Both the position numbers and the translations under genes were made by a program. DNA of 64,000 nucleotides from JAAFHZ01 sp964247085 (GTDB lineage Bacteria; Cyanobacteriota; Cyanobacteriia; Cyanobacteriales; Chamaesiphonaceae): assembly GCA_964247085.1 (NCBI GenBank), contig CAXTSX010000013.1, positions 15,321 through 79,320 on the forward strand, read 5' to 3'. Position 1 is the first letter of the stretch. Each line of letters begins with the position of its first letter. Of the stretch, positions 26,414 through 34,035 are shown one piece after another. Under the pieces are notes generated by a model. That model was not told the DNA's origin and did not search any database. It saw nothing but the letters and a program-made list of their open reading frames with translations.

Positions 26414-26443
26414 ATTAGTAATCACTTAACCTGTAAATGATAT
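26414..26443 (+). promoter_or_regulatory. Degenerate Pho box upstream of phoA
   Basis: The consensus octamer CTTAACCT occurs at 26425-26432, in the 325-nt gap between the SNase-like gene and phoA. The flanking octamers at the 11-nt period (ATTAGTAA and AATGATAT) match poorly. It may be a weak or single-site SphR target. I see nothing else in this AT-rich gap apart from a GTTAACTG at 26660-26667. Confidence 0.35.
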
Positions 26444-26696
26444 TTTCTAGAAATATTCGATATTTCTTTAAATCTTTGCTTTGTGACGGGTATTTTATTT
26501 CATTAGTATTTCACAAAAATAATTAAATTGGCATTAGATTAAATAGCTATAAAGTTAGTATTTTTTAGTTCTTTCACTACATACAGGATGAAATAAATCA
26601 ATTGCCTCAACCTTGATATCAGCGACAGCTGTTTAAGCAGCGCTGGAATTGACAGACTTGTTAACTGCTTATTTAGTGGAAAATTAGGTGGAGATT

Positions 26697-28868
26697 ATGG
26701 GAAATAATACTAACGATGCAAATGTGGCAGCTGGTACTAATACCCAAGCAGCTAAGAATACGATCATCATGATTGGTGATGGCATGGGCTGGGAAATGGT
26801 CAGAGCCGCTGCTATTGCTAAGCAAATTGAGGCTGGTGCTCCAGGCAAAACCCTCAACGATTTTTACACAGCAGGCACTGGTAGTGGTCTCAACTTACAA
26901 AAGCTAAGTGGTTATGGTTTGGCAACCACCTATGGTACTACTATTGCCGATGAGAAAGGGGTCTTTGGGACTGGTAATAGTGCCCTCGATAATAGTAAGC
27001 CAGATACTGGTGAAAGCTCATTGCGATCGAACTTCACTTTTGATCCTACTTTTAACCCTGGGAACAAAGCTAGCGGTGGTGCCCAGGTTAGTGACGGTGC
27101 CAAAGGGAATTTGGTGGGCTACGATCCCGCTAGAGGTGGAGTTAACCCCTGGACACCTGGCTCTGACCCAGAATACATTAAATATAGTTATCCAGACTCT
27201 GCTAATACAGCTACTACTCTTTATACCGGTGTCAAAAGTTACAACAACGCGATCGGAGTAGATATTTTCGAGCAGCCCCTAGATTCAATCCTCAAACAAG
27301 CCGCTGCAATCGGCAAGTCTACTGGCTTGGTTACTTCGGTGCCGATCGATCATGCCACCCCCGGCGCAGCCGCCGCGAATGTCAATCGGCGGAATAAATA
27401 CGATGCGGACTACCCGGCTCTGGACAATATTTTGCAACAGGAATTGCGCATTTACCAACCAACGGTACTGTTGGGTGGTGGACACCCTCTTTCCACTCCC
27501 GGCGATCCTCTACCAGCTGGAGTAGAACCGAAAACATCTAACGAGTTCATCGGCAAAGCTACTTACGAAGAGCTGAGTAAAAATAGCCAGAACAACATCT
27601 ACGGCTATAATTTTTTGGAGCGAGGTGAAGATGCTGCTAGTAAACTAGCAACAGCTGCCAACAGCCTAGACCCTGAAAAAGGCGATCGGCTCCTCGGCCT
27701 ATATGGAGCAAGAGGACAAAATGGTAACTTGCCAGTCAGTTCGGCTAACGGTGACTACAGCACAACCGGGCTAGATATGTTCTCGGTGGGCAGTAGTAAA
27801 GGTCTGAAGCCCGACACCCTGCGACCACTAGACCCCGGCGAAACCGACCAACAGTTTATTGCGAGAGAACGCAATGAGAATCCCACGCTGGCCGACATGA
27901 CTACCGCTAGTCTCGACATGCTCAGTAAAGATCAAGATGGTTTTTGGCTGATGGTGGAAGGTGGTGATATTGATTGGGCTGCTCATGATAACAACATTGA
28001 TAACATGATTGGTGCCACTCTCGATTTTGATAAATCAGTGGGCAAAGTTGTAGATTGGATTCAGAAAAATGGGGGTTGGGATAAAAATGAATTAATCATC
28101 ACCGCCGATCACGACCACTATTTGAACCTAAACACTAACTTCCCTGAACTGTTGCGGACTCAGGGAGCAGAGAAATTAACTGAACTTGATACCAGCCAAG
28201 AAGCTGGCCATTACTGGGGTTCTAAACCAGAAGTCGGCAAACTAGCCGATGGCAAAGACGATCCCGAATCGGGGAAGTATGGTTGGGGGAATCACAGTAA
28301 TCGACCAGTTCCGGTCTATTACCAAGGAGCCGGAACTCAAACGATCTCTCAATCCGTAGGCCAGGGTTTTGAGTCCTATGGCCAAAAAATTCCAGGTATT
28401 CCGGGACTATTAGATGCAACGCAAATTTATCAAGCACAGGCCACCGGGGTTTTGGGTAAAGCAGAAAAAGAAACTAAAACGGGTAGTCAAAAAGATGATG
28501 TTATTAAGGCATCAGTTAACGATCGATTGTTTGCCGGGGTTAATGACTCGCTATTTGGTAACAACGGCTCAGATCAACTTTATGCTGGTCGGGGTGGTAA
28601 CACTCTGTATGGTGGCGCTGGTGCTGGTGCTGACAACTTCAACTTAGCCAATGGCAGTCTACCAGATCAAGCCAATACGGTGGCTGATGATCAGCTCAAT
28701 GAAGCCATATTGAGCATCTTGGGAATTACTGATGTTAATGATTTCAGCAAGTTAATGTTGTCGCAGCAGGGAGCTAATACCCTGCTCAAGATTGGTAACC
28801 AAGATGTAGCCAATTTGGATGGAATTAAATTTGATAGCTTGCGGGCTAATAATTTTACCTTTAGCTAA
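26697..28868 (+). CDS. phoA: PhoA-type alkaline phosphatase with C-terminal calcium-binding repeats
   Basis: 723 aa from the ATG at 26697, with AGGTGG just upstream; GTG at 26688 is also in frame. The alkaline phosphatase superfamily signature is complete: TIIMIGDGMGWEMVRA (metal-binding Asp), YPDSANTATTLYTG (nucleophilic Ser), MVEGGDIDWAAHDN, ELIITADHDHYLNLN and WGNHSNRPVPVYYQG (zinc His and Asp ligands). The last ~125 residues contain a short RTX-like segment (LFGNNGSDQLYAGRGGNTLYGGAGAG). There is no N-terminal signal peptide, so export through a type I secretion system is likely. It hydrolyses phosphate monoesters outside the cell. Its length exceeds E. coli PhoA (about 470) because of large inserts and the repeat tail. 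A terminator follows. Confidence 0.94.
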   Translation: MGNNTNDANVAAGTNTQAAKNTIIMIGDGMGWEMVRAAAIAKQIEAGAPGKTLNDFYTAGTGSGLNLQKLSGYGLATTYGTTIADEKGVFGTGNSALDNSKPDTGESSLRSNFTFDPTFNPGNKASGGAQVSDGAKGNLVGYDPARGGVNPWTPGSDPEYIKYSYPDSANTATTLYTGVKSYNNAIGVDIFEQPLDSILKQAAAIGKSTGLVTSVPIDHATPGAAAANVNRRNKYDADYPALDNILQQELRIYQPTVLLGGGHPLSTPGDPLPAGVEPKTSNEFIGKATYEELSKNSQNNIYGYNFLERGEDAASKLATAANSLDPEKGDRLLGLYGARGQNGNLPVSSANGDYSTTGLDMFSVGSSKGLKPDTLRPLDPGETDQQFIARERNENPTLADMTTASLDMLSKDQDGFWLMVEGGDIDWAAHDNNIDNMIGATLDFDKSVGKVVDWIQKNGGWDKNELIITADHDHYLNLNTNFPELLRTQGAEKLTELDTSQEAGHYWGSKPEVGKLADGKDDPESGKYGWGNHSNRPVPVYYQGAGTQTISQSVGQGFESYGQKIPGIPGLLDATQIYQAQATGVLGKAEKETKTGSQKDDVIKASVNDRLFAGVNDSLFGNNGSDQLYAGRGGNTLYGGAGAGADNFNLANGSLPDQANTVADDQLNEAILSILGITDVNDFSKLMLSQQGANTLLKIGNQDVANLDGIKFDSLRANNFTFS

Positions 28869-28880
28869 AAAATAACTGAG

Positions 28881-28907
28881 CAGGGCGGACAACTCGCCCT
28901 GTTTTTT
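28881..28907 (+). terminator. Rho-independent terminator after phoA
   Basis: CAGGGCG (28881-28887) pairs with CGCCCTG (28895-28901) across a 7-nt loop, followed by six T (28902-28907). It starts 12 nt after the phoA stop. Confidence 0.93.
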
Positions 28908-28959
28908 CGGCAATTGTAATCGCTGCAAATCCATTTAACCTAGAAACTCCATCATAGCT

Positions 28960-29923
28960 ACTCTTAAAGGTTTTTCCGCTCTCCCCGCCGACACATTGGC
29001 CCTAACCAAAAAAACCTTTACACCGCAACCGAAGAGGCACTGCTTCAAGATGGAACCACGGCTAGCGATACCACTGGCACCCGCAGCCGAATTATTCAGT
29101 ACAATCTAGCCACCAGTCAGCCCGCTCAGGAGTTCATCTACGTCACCGATCCGATCGCTAAACCAGCCATCCCGGTAGATGGTGGCAAAACAATGGTTTA
29201 GTAGATTTACTGGCGATCGACAATCAAGGTACGCTTTTGGCCTTGGAACGCTCCTTCTCGGTCGGTGCGGGTAACACAATTAAAATTTATCAAATCACTT
29301 TGCCCGGTGCGACAGATGTAAGTTCGATCGATTCCCTGAGCAGCCTCAGTTCCGAACAGTTAAACAAACTCCAACCCGCCCAGAAAAAGCTCCTCCTCAA
29401 CCTTGATGATCTGAAGTTGGAAAAAGGCTTGGATAATATTGAAGGTTTGACCTTTGGTCCGCCCCTGCCAGATGGTCGGCGATCGATCGTGTTGGTTAGC
29501 GACAATAATTTTAGCGATCGGCAATTCACCCAGATTTTATCGATCGGAGCCGACATTCCTCCGGCTACCCCCAGATCGATCGGCATGGTTCCAGGAAAAA
29601 GCCGTGGGAGCCAGGATCTACTCGATGCTGGTATGAATGACATTTTTGCTGGGACTGGTAACGATTACATCACACCCGCTCAGGATAGTAAAACACTCGA
29701 TCTATTCGCGCTTGATAATGATCGCCTCTCGCGTAGTTCTAATACCATGACAGATTTTCCACTTCGCCTGGATAATTTCTCCCGCAGTGGCATCGGCAAC
29801 AATACACAGTTTGCTGATCTCCCAGGGGTTCAACAGGGAATTAATTCAGCGATCGATCTTGGGAATCAGCAACTACTGATGCCACTCGGTATGCCATCGA
29901 ATCCCAATTTATCAAAAATCTGA
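28960..29923 (+). pseudogene. Remnant of a phytase-like esterase (PF13449 type), frameshifted and missing its N-terminus
   Basis: From 29237 one frame runs 228 codons to 29923. It carries LDNIEGLTFGPPLPDGRRSI and VLVSDNNFSDRQFTQILSI, the signature of the esterase-like phytase family. Further upstream the same family continues in another frame (29013-29198: NLYTATEEALLQDG, TRSRIIQYNLATSQPAQEFI) and stops at TAG 29199. The two frames join as NNGLVDLLAIDNQG if one A is added to the A-run at 29187-29190. A third frame change lies near 29005 (GFSALPADTLALT). No start codon or export signal is left. The C-terminal part includes DIFAGTGNDYI, an RTX-like element, so the intact ancestor was probably secreted by a type I system. 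Its neighbours are pst and phoA, so it was likely part of phosphate scavenging. Confidence 0.8.
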
Positions 29924-29990
29924 GCAAATTCACCAAACCATCCTCACCAGAAAACACTGGTGAAGTAAGGCGGTCACACATCGTAATTAA

Positions 29991-30030
29991 TTGCTGATTC
30001 AGATCTAGTATGGATCTGATCAGCAATTTT
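29991..30030 (+). terminator. Long hairpin with T tail immediately before alr
   Basis: The left arm begins TTGCTGAT and ends CAGATC at 30005. The right arm GATCTGATCAGCAA (30013-30026) pairs with it over 14 bp with one bulged T. TTTT follows at 30027-30030, and the alr ATG is at 30038. It is shaped like a terminator for the upstream remnant, but it lies so close to alr that it would also affect alr transcription or translation. Confidence 0.7.
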
Positions 30031-30037
30031 CATCTCT

Positions 30038-31153
30038 ATGGACATTTGGCAACAGCAACGGGCTTGGATCGAGATCGACCATCGCGCCCTAGCCCGTAAC
30101 ACCCAACAGCTCAAGAACCTCTTAGCACCCCAAACGGCACTGATGGCCGTAGTCAAAGCTGATGCCTACGGTCATGGAGCGATCGAAGTCGCCAAGACCG
30201 TATTAGCTAATGGGGCTAGTTGGCTGGCCGTAGCCACCGTCCCGGAAGGAGTCGAGCTGCGCCAAGCGGGCATCACTGCGCCCATTTTATTGTTGGGAGC
30301 TGCCCATACCGTTGAGCAAATTCGATCGATCGAGCAGTGGGATTTAGAACCCACGATCGTTAATGTTGCCCAGGCCATGAACTTTCAGCAGGAGTTAACG
30401 CGCCCTATTCCTGTTCATCTCAAGATTGACACGGGCATGTCCCGGCTGGGTACTAATTGGCAGGAATCGATCGCCTTTTGTAAAACTGTCCAACAACTCC
30501 CGACATTGCAAATTGCCAGCATTTACTCCCACCTAGCCACGGCGGAAGATTTAGACCAAACAGTACTGCGGCAACAACAGGAACGATTTGATCAAGTAAT
30601 CTCTGAACTTCGTCCCTTGTTTGATACCATGCCGCTGCTTCATTTAGCCAACTCCGCTGGTCTGTTAGTTGATGAAAAATTGCATTACGATATGGTGCGG
30701 GCTGGCTTAGCCCTGTATGGTTTCTACCCAGAGCCGCATCTGAAAGACGATCGAACTAATCTTCAACCAGTGTTGACCCTAAAAGCCCGGATTACCCAAA
30801 TCAAAAAAATCGCCGCTGGCACCGGCATTAGCTATGGTCACCGTTTTATCGCGCCCCAGGAGATGTCGATTGCGATCGTCGGGATTGGTTATGCCGATGG
30901 CGTGCCTCGCCGCTTGTCGCAACAAATAACAGTGTTGATCGATGGTCACCGGGTGCCCCAAGTGGGCACGATCACGATGGATCAAATTATCTTGGATGTG
31001 AGCAAGTTGCCGACAGTACAAGTTGGTGATGTGGTGACGCTGCTGGGCGCCGAAATTACGGCCGATGATTGGGCGGCGCAGCTGGACACTATTTCCTGGG
31101 AAATTTTGTGTGGCTTTAAAGATCGGTTGCCGAGACTAGCAGTATCCTCTTAG
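30038..31153 (+). CDS. alr: Alanine racemase
   Basis: 371 aa. The PLP-binding Lys is K40 in LMAVVKADAYGHGAIE. MSRLGTNW and the catalytic Tyr in AGTGISYGHRFIA complete the active site, together with GYADGVPRRLS and GTITMDQIILDVS. It converts L-alanine to D-alanine for peptidoglycan in the cytoplasm. The start ATG at 30038 gives MDIWQQQRAWIEIDHRALARNTQQL with the family's normal N-terminus. Eight nt upstream ends a strong hairpin with a T tail, which leaves almost no room for a ribosome-binding site outside the stem. Length and motifs are normal. Confidence 0.97.
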   Translation: MDIWQQQRAWIEIDHRALARNTQQLKNLLAPQTALMAVVKADAYGHGAIEVAKTVLANGASWLAVATVPEGVELRQAGITAPILLLGAAHTVEQIRSIEQWDLEPTIVNVAQAMNFQQELTRPIPVHLKIDTGMSRLGTNWQESIAFCKTVQQLPTLQIASIYSHLATAEDLDQTVLRQQQERFDQVISELRPLFDTMPLLHLANSAGLLVDEKLHYDMVRAGLALYGFYPEPHLKDDRTNLQPVLTLKARITQIKKIAAGTGISYGHRFIAPQEMSIAIVGIGYADGVPRRLSQQITVLIDGHRVPQVGTITMDQIILDVSKLPTVQVGDVVTLLGAEITADDWAAQLDTISWEILCGFKDRLPRLAVSS

Positions 31154-31202
31154 TTTTAGCTCGATCACGCTCTCCAGTATTTAGAATATTGCATTACGAT
31201 TA
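31154..31202. repeat. Degenerate repeat, copy A (behind higA)
   Basis: The segment TTTTAGCTCGATCACG and the following ...AGAATATTG..ATTA are similar at roughly three positions in four to copy B at 31935-31984 and more weakly to 32377-32420. It begins at the 3' end of alr and touches the higA stop. Confidence 0.45.
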
Positions 31203-31595
31203 AATAAATAGACTGGGGGATACATGAAACAATTGCCCCAAAGTTTTAGCTTGAGCTTTGCTAACGGATCTTTTTCCGTTAACTATTTCTGACACTACCC
31301 CTCTAGAGCCAATTACACCGACTAGTTCTTCTTGTTTTATATTGCGTGCTTCCATCAAATGCAGCAGCATTTTATCCGATGCAACATCCGGTAATGGATA
31401 ACTATTCTCTTCAAATCTTTCAATTAAAATAATTAGCAGTTCTAGAAGGGTGTCTTCTTCTGGGGTGCGCTGATGGTGTTCTAATGATTCTGCCAGAAGA
31501 ATCGCTGCTTCATTTTCAGCTTCGGTTTCGATCGCTTTAGGCTGATATTGAGCTAATAGTTCGCCATAGACGTTACGGTTAATAGTATGGATCAT
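31200..31595 (-). CDS. higA: HigA-type antitoxin (type II toxin-antitoxin)
   Basis: 131 aa from the ATG at 31595 (an ATG at 31616 is also in frame). The N-terminal part YGELLAQYQPKAIETEAENE is the toxin-binding region typical of HigA partners of HigB (PF09907). The C-terminal ~60 residues are a helix-turn-helix: LMEARNIKQEELVGVIGSRG then VVSEIVNGKRSVSKAQAKTL. It neutralises HigB and represses the operon. The start overlaps the end of higB, so the two are co-translated, with the toxin gene first as is usual for higBA. Confidence 0.9.
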   Translation of the reverse strand: MIHTINRNVYGELLAQYQPKAIETEAENEAAILLAESLEHHQRTPEEDTLLELLIILIERFEENSYPLPDVASDKMLLHLMEARNIKQEELVGVIGSRGVVSEIVNGKRSVSKAQAKTLGQLFHVSPSLFI

Positions 31596-31878
31596 TTTTC
31601 CATTTATCCTGATCATATTCAGAGTGGGTTAACACGTATTTGATGTAGATGCGTTGGGTCGCGTACACAATGCTGGTAATTAAGCGATAGTCATTGCCTT
31701 TGATATTGAAAACGGTGAAGTTACCGACAGAATCGGTAGCTGGGTAGGTTTGCCTAACATCCACTAGATTTTCCCAGGCGGCTGATTTTGCAATCCGATA
31801 CCAAGAATCTAGTTGATCGGCCACGTCAGTATGTATTTCGGCAAATTCTAGTAGTCTTTTGCGACTGACGATGTGCAT
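31579..31878 (-). CDS. higB: HigB-type mRNA interferase toxin
   Basis: 99 aa. The whole chain matches the HigB toxin family PF09907: MHIVSRKRLLEFAEIHTDVA, SWYRIAKSAAWENLVDVRQT, FNIKGNDYRLITSIVYATQR and IYIKYVLTHSEYDQDKWKND. Basic residues in the RLI and IKYVLTH segments form the ribosome-associated RNase site of the family. It cuts mRNA on the ribosome when free of HigA. The gene lies ahead of higA and overlaps it. The frame is complete. Confidence 0.92.
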   Translation of the reverse strand: MHIVSRKRLLEFAEIHTDVADQLDSWYRIAKSAAWENLVDVRQTYPATDSVGNFTVFNIKGNDYRLITSIVYATQRIYIKYVLTHSEYDQDKWKNDPYY

Positions 31879-31934
31879 GGATTGGAATATGTCGGTGTAA
31901 TCCCATGTTCTCGCAATGAGAATAAAAAGTCAAG

Positions 31935-31984
31935 AATTTAGTTCGATCGTCTTCTTCAGGCTCAGAATATTGTCATTAGACTAA
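31935..31984. repeat. Degenerate repeat, copy B (between higB and the DUF433 remnant)
   Basis: ATTTAGTTCGATCGTC and the following CTTCAGGCTCAGAATATTG match copy A at 31154-31202 with one length difference. It touches the 3' end of the frameshifted DUF433 gene (stop at 31988). Confidence 0.45.
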
Positions 31985-31987
31985 TAG

Positions 31988-32198
31988 CTAATGATGGGAT
32001 TGGTTTGATTTATACAGTAGGGCGGCTTTTAAGTCGTCTGCTTCCAGATCTGGAAAGTCTTCTAAAATTTCTTCGATACTTATTCCGGCGGCGAATAGGT
32101 CTAGAATATCTTGTACTCGGATTCTCATGCCGCGTATGCAGGGGCGACCGCCACATTGCTTAGGGTTGATGGTAGATTCTTTGGAGTAGTTCAGACAT
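31988..32198 (-). pseudogene. DUF433 family antitoxin-like gene with a one-base frameshift
   Basis: From the ATG at 32198 the frame reads MSELLQRIYHQP and stops at TAA. One base out of frame it continues as TINPKQCGGRPCIRGMRIRV then QDILDLFAAGISIEEILEDF and ends ...LYKSNQSHH at 31988. Removing one T after AGAATC restores MSELLQRITINPKQCGG, the normal DUF433 start, so a single-base insertion has inactivated it. DUF433 proteins are DNA-binding antitoxins usually paired with a PIN-like DUF5615 toxin. No toxin gene lies next to it now. It is too broken to appear as an ordinary open frame. Confidence 0.85.
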
Positions 32199-32376
32199 TA
32201 GGTAACAACTATTATTCAGTGTCGGTGAGATTGATCGCGTTCCTCTGTATTAGTCTGATGAGCGGGATCAGGACTCATGCTTTTGCTTGATGAATTTTTC
32301 TCCGTTGATCGGAGGTGGCGATGGCGGTTGTAATCTAAGCATCTTGGGAAGCCATGAGAAAGTTAGAGTAATGTAG

Positions 32377-32420
32377 ATCGAACTCCACAGCATTCAAAAT
32401 ATTGAGCAGAGCAAATAAAC
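32377..32420. repeat. Degenerate repeat, copy C (behind the DUF4041 gene)
   Basis: GATCGAACTCCACAG, then CATTCAAAATATTG, then GCAAATAAAC resemble copy A over the segments CTC-CAG, AATATTG and AAATAAA. This is the weakest of the three copies. It lies about 50 nt beyond the 3' end of the DUF4041 gene. The rest of 32199-32469 shows no supportable gene; an open minus-strand frame of about 45 codons lacks a start. Confidence 0.3.
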
Positions 32421-32469
32421 TTAATAGCCAGATAATTTCTGAGATTTTACAAATGTTATCGACGAGTTG

Positions 32470-34035
32470 TCAAATAGATATTGTTGTTATATCTTGACGT
32501 TCTCTAGCTAACATTTTCCGATAGTCATTAGCCGCAGCAATCTTAGTGAAAGTTACTTCAGATTTGCAGATTTTGAGTTCTTTATCTGTTTCTCTTACAA
32601 CTCCAACTATTTCATCTAATGAGACTTTAAAGAACTCCTTTCTTGTATTTTTCTTGTTCATTCTTCTGTGGTTGAAGCATTTATGTAATCGGGATTCAAG
32701 CTCTGGGGCATTTTCGCAGAATATCATAGCGTGAACATCAAAAGGAAAGGGAACAGAAGCATCACCTAGCTCCTTCACTCGATCCATGGGGTCAAGACGG
32801 CGCGTCATACCAATTTTGTAAATATTTTCGCCAAACGAACCGATATTTGAAATTATATAAACGTGTCCAAATTTAGTCAATTGAGCTTGAGAGATAGCCC
32901 TCATTTTATTTGCTTCAGCCTCTGCAAGGCGTTTTTGCAATTCCTTAATTTGGCTGAATAGTTTCTCTTGAGCTTTACCTGTAGCTGTTTTCACTTCCCT
33001 ATGAGCCTTTTCTAAAGCCTCTTGATAACGTCGTTCCTCTTGTTCAGCCTCTTGTTTAGCTTTTTCAAGTTCGCGGAATGCTTTTTCCTCTTCGCGCATT
33101 TGTTCACGAATAATACGCTGTTCTTCTTGCTCTTGATACTTTCTTTCTTGATATTCGTGAGTTAACCAAAGTTCTTGTAATTTCAAATCTAAAAAGTGTG
33201 GGGTGATTTCACAGTGACTAGTTTGAGATAGTTTATTCAAATCACCATAGGTTTTCTTGATCCGATTTTCCATTACCTGAACATTGTGATACTTCACTTT
33301 AACAATAGCAGAATCACATTCACCATTGAAAGCACGTAAAACTAACTTAAGAAAATCATTAGTCATTTTTTCCCCTTCTTTTAGGCTGCCACTAACTGAC
33401 CATTTCGTTTCACATATAGCAGCTTTATTTCCCCGAAGCATCTCTTTTTGCTGAACACTAATTTGATCTAATCGTTGTTTGTATTCTTCTACTTCTTGGA
33501 AATCATATTTAGAATTGTAAAATCCAAATGCTTCAATTATTTCTTGCTCTTCCAATCCATGAAGCTGTATTTTAAGTAATGAAATTTTGAGATGTAACTC
33601 TTTTTCTTTAGATTGAATCTGTTTTTTAGTTTGTTTACATTTATCCATCAAAGTAGTGATCTTTCCGTCCAACTCTTTAACGGTATTTTCTCTAGATATG
33701 ATTCCGCCATACTTCTGATTAATTTCCTGTAACTGTCTATTTGTCTCTTGTAAACTCTGTTGACTTATTGTGCAATCATTATTTAGTTTGATTACTATGG
33801 TATTAGCTTCCTGCAACTGTCTACTTGTCTCTTGCAAATTCTGTTGACTTATTGTGCAATCATTATTTAGTTTGATTGCTATAGTATTAGCTTCCTGTAA
33901 CTGTCTACTTATCTCTTGCAAATCCTGTTGACCTACTGTATAAGCATTGTTTAATTTGAATACCACAGTAACCGCAGCTGCTAATCCAATTGACAAAAAG
34001 AGCAGTAAATACATCATGAAAGTAAACCAAATCAC
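32470..34035 (-). CDS. Membrane-anchored coiled-coil protein with DUF4041 and GIY-YIG-like Mug113/T5orf172 domain
   Basis: 521 aa. An N-terminal transmembrane helix (about 4-26, FMMYLLLFLSIGLAAAVTVV) leads into three 28-residue repeats (about 27-110: KLNNDCTISQQNLQETSRQL) forming a coiled coil, then more coil to about 170. The DUF4041 segment follows (YDFQEVEEYKQRLDQISVQQ, VSGSLKEGEKMTNDFLKLVL). A charged Glu/Arg-rich helix covers about 290-375. The C-terminal domain (about 385-490) is GIY-YIG-like: GHVYIISNIGSFGENIYKIG, MTRRLDPMDRVKELGDASVP, then ELESRLHKCFNHRRMNKKN and KEFFKVS. Tyr, Arg, Glu and Asn positions of the nuclease fold are present. DUF4041-T5orf172 proteins occur in phages and accessory islands. 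The function is unestablished; a membrane-tethered nuclease is the inference. Its base composition is more AT-rich than that of its neighbours. Confidence 0.82.
   Translation of the reverse strand: MIWFTFMMYLLLFLSIGLAAAVTVVFKLNNAYTVGQQDLQEISRQLQEANTIAIKLNNDCTISQQNLQETSRQLQEANTIVIKLNNDCTISQQSLQETNRQLQEINQKYGGIISRENTVKELDGKITTLMDKCKQTKKQIQSKEKELHLKISLLKIQLHGLEEQEIIEAFGFYNSKYDFQEVEEYKQRLDQISVQQKEMLRGNKAAICETKWSVSGSLKEGEKMTNDFLKLVLRAFNGECDSAIVKVKYHNVQVMENRIKKTYGDLNKLSQTSHCEITPHFLDLKLQELWLTHEYQERKYQEQEEQRIIREQMREEEKAFRELEKAKQEAEQEERRYQEALEKAHREVKTATGKAQEKLFSQIKELQKRLAEAEANKMRAISQAQLTKFGHVYIISNIGSFGENIYKIGMTRRLDPMDRVKELGDASVPFPFDVHAMIFCENAPELESRLHKCFNHRRMNKKNTRKEFFKVSLDEIVGVVRETDKELKICKSEVTFTKIAAANDYRKMLARERQDITTISI
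33708..33960 (-). repeat. Three tandem 84-nt repeats inside the DUF4041 gene
   Basis: The KLNN codons recur at an 84-nt spacing (near 33950, 33866 and 33782). Each unit encodes 28 residues of the form KLNN...QQxLQExxRQLQE. The second and third units differ at only a few nucleotides, indicating recent duplication by slippage or recombination. A 28-residue period equals four heptads, so adding or removing a unit lengthens the coiled coil without changing its register. Confidence 0.8.

Noticed and set aside
32199..32469. 45-codon minus-strand frame behind the DUF4041 gene
   Set aside because: It lacks a start codon and contains part of the degenerate repeat; it is more likely non-coding or a remnant.
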